Positions 31,640-40,155 of a DNA stretch of 64,000 bases are shown in pieces; the first letter of the stretch is position 1, and every line of letters starts with the position of its first letter. The notes under the pieces are model-generated. The model was not told the DNA's origin and did not search any database. It saw nothing but the letters and a program-made list of their open reading frames with translations. The DNA comes from Porphyridium purpureum (taxonomy: Eukaryota; Rhodophyta; Bangiophyceae; Porphyridiales; Porphyridiaceae): NCBI GenBank assembly GCA_008690995.1, contig VRMN01000010.1:704876-768875 (forward strand). Reading direction: 5' to 3'. Position numbers and translations under genes: made by a program.

Positions 31640-33280
31640 ATGCGCCCCGCGGAGAACGCTGTGGCGCAAGTGCTTGGGAGGTGCACGGGACGATCGCAGG
31701 CTCAGCGCGTGACGCCAGCTCTCTCGCGCCGCTCGCACCCTAACCGCGCGCACGGGCTCCTTTGGTCAGGGACGTATTGTGGTGGCGCGCTCAATCAGAA
31801 ACATCGACGGTTCTTCACCGGCTGCGCAGCGATGCAGGCCTCACGCCTTGTGGAAGCGCTTCGTCGTTCCGTCACGAGCGCCGCGCGCGTTTCGACGCAT
31901 GGCCGTTCGCTTCTTTTGCGTAGCGCTCCAGCCGTGTCTTTGCACAGGCTCTTACTTTTTTCCGGCGTGCGCACGCTTCATGCATCCCCTGCTCGGGCAG
32001 ACGATGCCGGAGCAGCTAACTCGCCTGTGACGCTCGGGGAAGGCAGCGTGCTCGGTATGCCTCCATCATTAGACACACCTACAGTGCGAGTTCAGCCGGC
32101 AACTCTCCCAAAGCCAGCAGATTTACGTATTGGGCGAGACCTTGCCCAGCTCGCGCGCCTCATCGTTTTCAACCGTGCAGCCATTTCGCGACTTGATGAA
32201 ATCTATGCTGAGGAGAGCGATCCAGATCTGACCGAGGCTCAGTGGTCAGAACGTCGACGGAAATCGCCGGGCAAGTTTCAGCACGATATTGCATTTGAAG
32301 CAGAGGAAGAAGTACGCTTCACGCTCCAGACTGACGAAGCGGAACGGTTTCTCGAACGAATTCTTGACCGCTTGGGGTTGGTGAAGACAGACCTTTTGAG
32401 GATAGAGCATGATCTGTTTGCATTTGACAAACTGGAAGTGAACCGCGACGCGATGAGTCACACTGAAGTGTTTGAGCTTTTCGATCACAAAGATACGATG
32501 CAAGAGAATCTCGCAATCATGCAGATGGGTCAACCAGATGATACGCGCACGGATGGTGAAATCTTTCCAGTCGATAAGAAGGGAATACTGATGGCAACAA
32601 AAAAGAAAGAGGATGCTGAGTTCTGCGAGGGTCGGTTACCGAATCCGGACGGAAGCATTCCGGAAATTGCGGAAGAGGAGCTCAAACTTCGTCGCGAGGC
32701 TGACATTGTCGGTGAGGAAGAAAGAGAACGATCGTCGAAGGTTGCAAACGTCTTGAGAGGTTTTTCGAGTGCCTTGATTGGAAGCACCATCACCTCAAAG
32801 GTGGTCAAGGGAGGCTCGATTTACACCTATCGCGCAATTGTTGTGATTGGGAATGGCAAAGGTGTGGGGGGCTTTGCGACTGGACGAGGAACAGAGCTCA
32901 AGGGAGCAATTGAGAATGCTGCACGCAAGGCGCGCAAAAATCTGCTTTCCCTGGACTTGTATGAAAATAGAACCATTCACCACAGCACGAAGGCAAAGAA
33001 CATGGCGAGCCTAGTGAAACTTTGGCCACTTGGAGAAGGAAGAGGGATTCGCGCGTGCCGTCAATTCATCGTTGCTCTGGACATAATTGGAATCAAAGAC
33101 GCAGGCGTTCGTATTGTGGGATCGACGAACATGATGTATGCTATCGGTGCTCTGTTTAAAGCACTTGCTAGTGTGAGAAGCGCTGAGCAAATAGCTGTGG
33201 AGCGTGGACTCAAGTTCGTTGACATCAATGAAGCGTTTCGTCTGCGATCATTGAGGAACAGAGCACGTAACTTGAGATAG
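31640..33280 (+). CDS. MRPS5: Mitochondrial ribosomal protein uS5m (left copy)
   Basis: 546 residues from ATG 31640; a second in-frame ATG at 31832 gives 482 residues and a better mitochondrial presequence (MQASRLVEALRRSVTSAARV) with a likely cleavage site near RTLHASPA. 31640 is listed because promoter boxes lie just upstream of it. The C-terminal ~170 residues are the S5 core: YRAIVVIGNGKGVGGFATG (dsRNA-binding-like fold), AARKARKNLL, then GIRACRQFIVALDIIGIKDA and VGSTNMMYAIGALFKAL (S5 C-terminal fold). The N-terminal extension is charged and typical of mitochondrial S5. Both arms give the same protein. Confidence 0.92.
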   Translation: MRPAENAVAQVLGRCTGRSQAQRVTPALSRRSHPNRAHGLLWSGTYCGGALNQKHRRFFTGCAAMQASRLVEALRRSVTSAARVSTHGRSLLLRSAPAVSLHRLLLFSGVRTLHASPARADDAGAANSPVTLGEGSVLGMPPSLDTPTVRVQPATLPKPADLRIGRDLAQLARLIVFNRAAISRLDEIYAEESDPDLTEAQWSERRRKSPGKFQHDIAFEAEEEVRFTLQTDEAERFLERILDRLGLVKTDLLRIEHDLFAFDKLEVNRDAMSHTEVFELFDHKDTMQENLAIMQMGQPDDTRTDGEIFPVDKKGILMATKKKEDAEFCEGRLPNPDGSIPEIAEEELKLRREADIVGEEERERSSKVANVLRGFSSALIGSTITSKVVKGGSIYTYRAIVVIGNGKGVGGFATGRGTELKGAIENAARKARKNLLSLDLYENRTIHHSTKAKNMASLVKLWPLGEGRGIRACRQFIVALDIIGIKDAGVRIVGSTNMMYAIGALFKALASVRSAEQIAVERGLKFVDINEAFRLRSLRNRARNLR

Positions 33281-34642
33281 CGTATTTCGAAGCTCAAGAC
33301 GCGGCGAGATAGAGCGAGCAATCGTTTCCGCTGCCTTCGGCAATGAGCAAAGCTGGTTTGGTGCTAATCCTACCAACTGTCCTTTGTCTGTAAAGAGCAT
33401 ATTGAGATGCTACTTTAAGCCCGAATGTACGGATCACGTGTTGCGGCTCCGAATGTATGCGGAGATAACGTCAACAGCATTTCGCGTGTTCGAGCTCCAA
33501 TGCACGATTTCACAAGCCGAAGCCCTCATACATGCTAACTGTCACGGCCATCCAGCGAGAAGTGAAGTGCACTATTTTGACATTTTTCGTATTTGATTGA
33601 CCCTGTGACGAACACGCCAAACACGAAGAAATGCTCATCGCACGGGTCAGAATTCTCCGAAGTCTATAATTTGACAGCAGAATTAACGGTACGGCATCCA
33701 CACAATCGTCAAGCTCGGGGCGTTTGATCGTGCTTCGGCACGTATGTATGGTTCCGATTGTTGAAAGGCCAAGTGCGGTGGTGACGAATACTGAAAAGTA
33801 ACATTGTACTTTCCCGGTGCCAAGTAGGCAGTACATCACATACTTTCGTGAACCAAAGGAAGGTCATATCTTTCAAGCACGTTGGGGTTGTAGCAGGTAA
33901 GAATTGCGCCTGTCACGTCAAAGTGAAAATTGCAGTTGTGCATTAAATCTCATCAGCTTGTACTGCGCCCAGTAAGGACTTTGTCAGCGATAAACAAGAT
34001 TTGGGCTGCCATTGACCAAGCGGTTACTGTGAGTTTGGGATCTACGTCCAAAATCATGCGATCAATAAATAATGCAAGGAAATGAATCCACTTATCCATT
34101 CTGTAGCTTTGGATCGCCCACAGAAATTAAACGAACTGATCCACTGGGATTCGTGTGTACAATCCTGCGATCGGTAGGATCATTCGGCGAGAAGCTCGAG
34201 AAGATGATACCTCAGGTCCGAAAAACAGATTCCAATAGAGTTCATGAGACAGAAAGGCATGTCTTTGAAATAAGGAATTACGCAATTAGAAATCTATCTG
34301 AGTAGTGAGAGAAAATAGAGCCGCATCATTTCAGCAAGCAACGCTGAAGTCGTTCTCTGTTATAGAAGGCTCAAAACTTTCTTGGTAGTTTTCTTGGACA
34401 TGGATCCTCATTAATCACTCCCAAATTGCTAAATATCTTGGAAAAGGTATACGAAAAGCTCAACATACGCATACTTTCAGATTCAGAACGCTGCCACGGT
34501 CGATCGAAGAACACAAACTGAATTAAATTGAGGGTAGAAGAAGGATCAATCAGAATACTTTTTAAAAAGGTGCAGCTCAAAAGAATGTCGTAGATATGGT
34601 TTAAATCATATGAAATGTCCTTCTGAATATAAAAGTGGAAAA
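33281..34642. other. AT-richer intergenic stretch, no gene seen
   Basis: 1.36 kb between uS5m and the solo LTR, richer in A+T than the coding arm. Only short frames (109 codons minus, 77 codons plus) without recognisable features. It is mirrored almost base for base at 45,968-47,329. Confidence 0.6.
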
Positions 34643-34647
34643 GAAAT

Positions 34648-34954
34648 TGTTATGAATCCAGGGTTTCGGTAGATTCCCTCCCCAGGTAAAGTAGTAATAC
34701 CATGGGGAATGTTTCAGCTCCAACTTTCTGTATTTCTCCAACTTATAGTAAATTAGGGTTTTTGCCCTGGAGGTACAGTTGGCAATCTCACTAGTGAAAG
34801 CACTACGATTGCCTATATAAAGAGCTTAGCGATGGCCGAGGCTCGGAGTCCCCGGATGACGAAGGTAAGGTTAGTTGCAAGGGCGACGAAGGGGACACGC
34901 AACTGCGTTAGTGACAAGTCACAAAGACTCCCCGATACATCAGACCTTTTAATA
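34648..34954 (+). mobile_element. Solo LTR of the copia family, 307 bases, with 5-base TSD
   Basis: Begins TGTTATGAATCC and ends CCTTTTAATA. It is flanked by the direct repeat GAAAT at 34643-34647 and 34955-34959, so it is a proper insertion reduced to one LTR. It lacks one of two 18-base units (ctttctgtatttctccaa) present in the 325-base LTRs nearby. Confidence 0.93.
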
Positions 34955-35693
34955 GAAATGCAAATTCACGCTTACGGGGGCGAAAAGTAAAAAAACGCCG
35001 GAATCTTCTGCTAAGATTAGAACTCTTTATTTCAGTCTAAGCTTCCAAGTTCTGCCGAAAGTCTGAGAACCAAGTATTCCTTCGTACGTGTCAGAATCGA
35101 AGGGCAGATTGCACCGCGAAATTTTGGTGGAAATTGCCCTGTAAGATGCTTTTCATAGATACTTAAAAAATGAACTTGAGCATTCATGGCAAGTCTTGCA
35201 TTTATAGTTCCAAATCACTATCAAAACAAACCCAAGGATCGTACTCCCCAAGCTGATACCTCAAATTTGTGTCGGTATCAACCAATGATTGTATTAACAT
35301 GATATTCTCCAAAATTATCATCAGTCGCGACAGTCTTACCAGTTCAAGTTTTCTCTACCAGGTCAGTTGAGGTCAGCATTCAAGCTCTTTGACATGCGTA
35401 TTTTGAATTGTCGTCGAGTATCGAGAGTAAAAGACGCTTCAGATATATAAAACACTTCAATATCAGAATGGCATTGCCAGAAAAACATAAACTACTGATT
35501 ATGTGTTTTCGGGACAGAGGATACAATGCGATGTCAACATTAAAATGTACGTGTCACTGATCAACCTCAAAATCTGATCCCGCTTTTTGTAAGGCCTCAT
35601 GAACATTGCTGAGGTCGGGGCTAAACATCCATTTCCTGCAAGGTTCCCAATTTATCTATAGATGCACATTTTTGCCAGAGAGAAAATGAGAAT
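34955..35693. other. Unique AT-rich spacer U1
   Basis: 739 bases between the solo LTR and the 5' LTR of the plus-strand copia element. No gene seen. It has no counterpart in the right arm, where a different spacer (44,763-45,655) occupies the same relative place. Confidence 0.65.
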
Positions 35694-36018
35694 TGTTATG
35701 AATCCAGGGTTTCGGTAGATTCCCTCCCCAGGTAAAGTAGTAATACCATGGGGAATGTTTCAGCTCCAACTTTCTGTATTTCTCCAACTTTCTGTATTTC
35801 TCCAACTTATAGTAAATAAGGGTTTTTGCCCTGGAGGTACAGTTGGCAATCTCACTAGTGAAAGCACTACGATTGCCTATATGAAGAGCTTAGCGATGGC
35901 CGAGGCTCGGAGTCCCCGGATGACGAAGGTAAGGTTAGTTGCAAGGGCGACGAAGGGGACACGCAACTGCGTTAGTGACAAGTCACAAAGACTCCCCGAT
36001 ACATCAGACCTTTTAATA
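35694..36018 (+). repeat. 5' LTR of copia element 1 (325 bases)
   Basis: TGTTATG...TTTTAATA, with two tandem 18-base units near 35,770-35,805. GGTACAGT at 35836-35843 and a TATA-like patch (gcctatatgaag, about 35,876) mark the probable promoter. Confidence 0.92.
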
Positions 36019-36036
36019 GGTTATGAGCCTAGACGC
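36019..36036 (+). promoter_or_regulatory. Primer-binding site, anticodon arm of tRNA-iMet
   Basis: GGTTATGAGCCTAGACGC directly follows the LTR. Its complement reads ..CTAGGCTCATAACC, matching the anticodon stem-loop of initiator tRNA-Met (loop CUCAUAA with anticodon CAU). Element 2 has CCCAG in place of CCTAG, restoring the stem sequence. Confidence 0.75.
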
Positions 36037-39000
36037 GATGGCGTTTACGTTTGATGCGTCGAAGCTGTCCGCGCTTGCGAACGGCGTGGAAAAGTTCAAT
36101 GGCGAGAATTACGACATTTGGGCACGCCGCACGAAGCTCGCGTTGCGTGTGGTGAAGCTGTGGCCCGTCGTTGCGGGGATGGTCGTTCGCCCATCGTCGT
36201 CGTCGCGTGCAACTACCGGGATGACGGCAGAAGAGTGGGACGATGCGGACCTGGCGGGACAGTTCTTTCTGTCCGGGGTCTTGGAGAACAGGTACGACCG
36301 TCTCGTCCGCGATAAGTCGTCGGCGGACGGTTGGTCCGCGGTGGCGAATTATGCGCACGATCAACTGTCGGCGCAGAAGTTCGCGTTTCGCATGGCGCTG
36401 GAGCGCATTGTCCAGAACAAGAACGAGGCAATGGCCGAGTACTTGGATCGCGGAATCGGTCTGTGGGACAAGCTTGTCTCGATCGGTGAGCAAGTTCCCG
36501 AGGACCATGTCGTGCGTTATCTGGTGATCGGGCTCCGCAAGGAGTTTCAGGGGTCGAAGGACTACCTGCTGCATTCGGCGCCCACGGTCTCCGCAGCTCG
36601 GCTGCAACTGCTCCAGCTGGAGGCCGGAAAAGCGCTCGAGCGCACGTTGGCAGATGAGCCCCCGCCCATCGCAATGGCGGTGTCCCAGCGTCCGCAGCAA
36701 CAGCAGCGTGATCGCTCAGCGGGTGTCGTGAAGACGGCACTCGTCAAGGAGAACCTGAAGTGTGGCTACTGCCACAAGGTTGGGCACGAGACGAAGCGTT
36801 GCTTTAAGCGCAAGAATGACTTGCGCGACAAGGCTGCTGGTGCGAGTGGCGCAGCAGACCCGGAGGCAGTGAAACGCGGCATCGGAAAGCCGAATGCGCG
36901 GGTGAATGTGGTTCAGGTAAAAACCAAGGTGACGAAACCACCGGCTCCGGCGGCAAAGGCAGCCATTGAGCCAGGTTGGATGTCGTGGGAGGCCTACGCG
37001 AATAGCGTTGCGGGAAGGGGCGTGGTGCCAAAAGGCCCTTCTCTGGATATCCGCATGATTAGCCCCCCAGCGACCCCTGCACCAATCAATAAAGCCACCA
37101 CTTCCATCTATGCCATCTGTGTCTCTGTTGTGCCCCACAAGCACAAGTCGCACAAATGGATGTTCGATTCTGGATCGGACAGACATATCACTTGGGATAG
37201 GTCTATTCTAATGAATGAAAGACCTTCTGATGAATCACTTGTTACTGTTGCCAACGGGGAACATGTTGAAGTTTCATTGATGGGTGATGTCATGCTCAAA
37301 ACAATTATTCAAGACAAGTTTAATGACTTGCGTCTTGAAAATGTTTTGTTGATCGAAAGCACACCCATAAATCTCCTTTCGACAAAGGTCGCAGCGAGAA
37401 AGGGCTGTGTCTTCAAACACGATGATAGTTCATCTGTTTTGCATTTTGGGTCAGATGGGCCCGTCCTAGCGGTTGGGGATGGTGATTTAATGATCAAACT
37501 ATCCGCCGCTAGAATAAATGCAATCACAGCTTCAAATAAGTTTGAGCTATTTCACCGTCGACTTGGTCATCCTGGACTTGCTGGTCTGAAAAATACGCAA
37601 AATTGTGTACAGGGAATTCCCGCGGACTTAAAAGTTCCGGATGAATACCATTGTGTGATTTGCCAAAAGGCAAAGGGAACACGAACTCCCTTTAAGAAGC
37701 GGAAATTGAATTCCATTTCGGCGGTTCCGGGAGAAGTCCTTCATACTGATGTATGCGGACCACTCACTCCTTCGAGTTTTGACGACCATCGATATTTTCT
37801 AGTTGTCGTCGACGAATGCTCAAGTTTGAGTGTCGTCCACTTGCTCGAGCGAAAAAGTGAAGCGGGTGAAATGTTACTGCGCACACTTAAATATCTCGAA
37901 ACGACTCTTGGTGCAAAGGCAAAAAGAGTTCGGTCCGACAAAGGTGGCGAATTCGCAAGCCTTTATGTGCAAAGGCATCTCCAAGACTCTGGAATTACTT
38001 GGGAAAATACCTCTGCTTACACGCCAGAACTTAATGGTATGGCTGAACGCATGAATCGGACATTACTCGAAAAGGTTCGAAGCTTATTGTTTGATAGTAA
38101 TCTACCTTTGGAAAATTGGAGTAATGCTTTGTTGACTGCGAATTATTTGCGAAATCGCATTTCAAATAATCGCGGGAAAACGCCGATAGAAATTGCATTC
38201 AGGCAAAGGCCAGATCTCAGCAATCTCAGAATCTACGGATCGAGAGCGTTTGTTCATATTCCTAAGCAATTGCGAGGAAAACTAGAAACAAGATCTGCAA
38301 TTGGATGCTTGGTCGGTTATGGAAATGTCCATTCCGTTTATCGCATTCTTCTATCGGATGGCACGGTCGTTGAAAGTCGAAATGTCACTTTCGATGAGTC
38401 TGTCGTTGGAATAGATGTTCATGAACATGAAATCCACGATTCGGAATATTTTTCCAACTTCGATAAAATTGTCGAAGAGTTGTTTCCAAAAGATTTCTCG
38501 AAGTCGTTTGATGAAAAGTCTCAAATCGCGTCAAAAAATTTTGAAACAGATTCCACTCGACAAATGGATGATCGCAGTCAGGAATATTCTATTTCAAATG
38601 AAATCGGAGAAACGTTTCTGGAAAAAGTTCAGAATAATTCGAAAGATTTAGGGTTCCAAAAGGCTCCAAATGGAAACTTTGGGAATACTGAGGATGACGA
38701 AAGTCAAGACAGTGGATATGTCGCAAATCAATTCGTTGGAATAATTTCCACCGTTTCTGAACCTCGGTCAGTCGAAGAAGCACTAAAGGGTAACTTCTCT
38801 GAGCAATGGCTGGAAGCTCTGAATAGAGAATTGGAATCTCTCACTGGCAAATGCACGTGGGAGCTCGTCGATCGTCCACAGGACCGAATTCCTGTCAGAT
38901 GCAAATGGGTTTTTAAGATCAAATATAATGTCAACGGACAAATTGATCGGTTCAAGTGTCGACTTGTCGCAAAAGGTTTCACTCAGAAACCTGGTTTGGA

Positions 39001-39838
39001 CTACGACGAAGTGTTCAGCCCTGTTGTGCGACACAACACTATTCGAACGGTCCTGGCAGTAGCAGCTGCAAGAAAGTTGAAAATTCGACTTTTCGATGTG
39101 GTGACTGCGTTTCTCAATGGAGAACTTCATGAAGAAATTTTCATGGAACAGCCTCCTGGATTCGTACATGAAGGAGGAAAAGTCCTGAAACTGCGTAAAG
39201 CAATCTATGGATTGAAGCAGGCATCTCGAGCTTGGAATCAAGTTCTTGTGCAAGCACTTAAAGAAATCAATTTTTCCGAAAGTACGGCAGATCCTTGTCT
39301 GTTTTCTAAGGGTCCAAATGGTCCGTATATCATGATTTACGTCGATGACTTGGTCTTCATAGGTGAAGACGAAGTTACTTCAAATGAAGTGCTTCTGCAT
39401 TTGCAAGGCAAGTTTGAAGTCAGGGATCTTGGGCAAGTGGTCAAGCAAAAATTTGCCGGCTACACTCTTGATTATGATCAAAGGAATGGCATTATCAGAC
39501 TTAATCAAAGCTTGTATGTCCAAACCATCCTGGAAAGGTTCGGAATGGAATCGGCGAATCCAAGGAAGCTTCCCATGGAAAAGGATACGAAGTGGTATAC
39601 TGCTACTGCAGAACCATGCAAGATGCCTTACATGGAACTCGTGGGAGCACTAATGTATTTGTGCACTTGCACGCGTCCGGATATTTCCTTCGCCGTGGGA
39701 GTGCTTGCACGATCAATGGCAAATGCCAATGAATCCCATTGGAATGCGGCAAAGGGAGTGCTGCGATATCTTAAAGGAACCATAAATTATGTATTAAAAG
39801 GTCTGATGTATCGGGGAGTCTTTGTGACTTGTCACTAA
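36023..39838 (+). CDS. Copia gag-pol polyprotein, truncated (element 1)
   Basis: One frame, ATG 36023. Gag domain (UBN2-like, residues ~15-210), CCHC zinc knuckle CGYCHKVGHETKRC (codon start 36761), aspartic protease WMFDSGSDRHIT, GAG-pre-integrase (HRRLGHPGL...CVICQKAKG), integrase core (HTDVCGP, DKGGEFASLYVQ, NGMAERMNR), then reverse transcriptase with FLNGELHEEIFMEQPPGF and YVDD at 39338-39349. The order protease-integrase-RT is that of Ty1/copia. Coding homology ends at 39791 (GTINY); the last residues to 39838 are read from the inverted LTR. No RNase H, so not autonomous. Protein differences from element 2 before the break are very few (e.g. Ser-Leu for Ser-Pro at the start). Confidence 0.95.
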   Translation: MSLDAMAFTFDASKLSALANGVEKFNGENYDIWARRTKLALRVVKLWPVVAGMVVRPSSSSRATTGMTAEEWDDADLAGQFFLSGVLENRYDRLVRDKSSADGWSAVANYAHDQLSAQKFAFRMALERIVQNKNEAMAEYLDRGIGLWDKLVSIGEQVPEDHVVRYLVIGLRKEFQGSKDYLLHSAPTVSAARLQLLQLEAGKALERTLADEPPPIAMAVSQRPQQQQRDRSAGVVKTALVKENLKCGYCHKVGHETKRCFKRKNDLRDKAAGASGAADPEAVKRGIGKPNARVNVVQVKTKVTKPPAPAAKAAIEPGWMSWEAYANSVAGRGVVPKGPSLDIRMISPPATPAPINKATTSIYAICVSVVPHKHKSHKWMFDSGSDRHITWDRSILMNERPSDESLVTVANGEHVEVSLMGDVMLKTIIQDKFNDLRLENVLLIESTPINLLSTKVAARKGCVFKHDDSSSVLHFGSDGPVLAVGDGDLMIKLSAARINAITASNKFELFHRRLGHPGLAGLKNTQNCVQGIPADLKVPDEYHCVICQKAKGTRTPFKKRKLNSISAVPGEVLHTDVCGPLTPSSFDDHRYFLVVVDECSSLSVVHLLERKSEAGEMLLRTLKYLETTLGAKAKRVRSDKGGEFASLYVQRHLQDSGITWENTSAYTPELNGMAERMNRTLLEKVRSLLFDSNLPLENWSNALLTANYLRNRISNNRGKTPIEIAFRQRPDLSNLRIYGSRAFVHIPKQLRGKLETRSAIGCLVGYGNVHSVYRILLSDGTVVESRNVTFDESVVGIDVHEHEIHDSEYFSNFDKIVEELFPKDFSKSFDEKSQIASKNFETDSTRQMDDRSQEYSISNEIGETFLEKVQNNSKDLGFQKAPNGNFGNTEDDESQDSGYVANQFVGIISTVSEPRSVEEALKGNFSEQWLEALNRELESLTGKCTWELVDRPQDRIPVRCKWVFKIKYNVNGQIDRFKCRLVAKGFTQKPGLDYDEVFSPVVRHNTIRTVLAVAAARKLKIRLFDVVTAFLNGELHEEIFMEQPPGFVHEGGKVLKLRKAIYGLKQASRAWNQVLVQALKEINFSESTADPCLFSKGPNGPYIMIYVDDLVFIGEDEVTSNEVLLHLQGKFEVRDLGQVVKQKFAGYTLDYDQRNGIIRLNQSLYVQTILERFGMESANPRKLPMEKDTKWYTATAEPCKMPYMELVGALMYLCTCTRPDISFAVGVLARSMANANESHWNAAKGVLRYLKGTINYVLKGLMYRGVFVTCH

Positions 39839-40116
39839 CGCAGTTGCGTGTCCCCTTCGTCGCCCTTGCAACTAACCTTACCTTCGTCATCCGGGGACTC
39901 CGAGCCTCGGCCATCGCTAAGCTCTTCATATAGGCAATCGTAGTGCTTTCACTAGTGAGATTGCCAACTGTACCTCCAGGGCAAAAACCCTTATTTACTA
40001 TAAGTTGGAGAAATACAGAAAGTTGGAGAAATACAGAAAGTTGGAGCTGAAACATTCCCCATGGTATTACTACTTTACCTGGGGAGGGAATCTACCGAAA
40101 CCCTGGATTCATAACA
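39792..40116 (-). repeat. 3' LTR of copia element 2
   Basis: 325 bases, both 18-base units present; its end abuts the broken coding sequence of element 1 at 39791/39792. Confidence 0.93.
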
Positions 40117-40155
40117 CTCCCACGCAGCGACAACTTTTCGTCATGCCTTCCACCT

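Larger units (their letters stand above)
16660..34954 (+). repeat. Left arm of a long inverted pair
   Basis: Every gene from the GH98-like gene to uS5m and the solo LTR recurs inverted at 45,656-64,000. Matching coordinates sum to 80,660 (GH98-like), 80,619 (HAD-GPDH), 80,624 (22.2-24.1 kb), 80,617 (DCC1), 80,612 (26.4-28.9 kb) and 80,610 (29.3-34.95 kb). The left limit shown is set only by the right edge of the window. The inner end is the solo LTR. Confidence 0.95.
35694..39791 (+). mobile_element. Ty1/copia element 1, 3'-truncated
   Basis: 5' LTR 35694-36018, primer-binding site 36019-36036, then gag-pol up to 39791, where the sequence switches to the end of an inverted LTR. The RNase H region, polypurine tract and 3' LTR are missing. 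The 5' flank is AGAAT; no matching repeat can be found because the 3' end is gone. Confidence 0.93.

Noticed and set aside
33510-33839. 109-codon minus-strand frame
   Set aside because: No recognised features; preserved in both arms only because the whole stretch is duplicated.
36029-36740. Long frames antisense to copia gag
   Set aside because: Shadows of a GC-rich gag region; they recur wherever gag recurs and have no domain.
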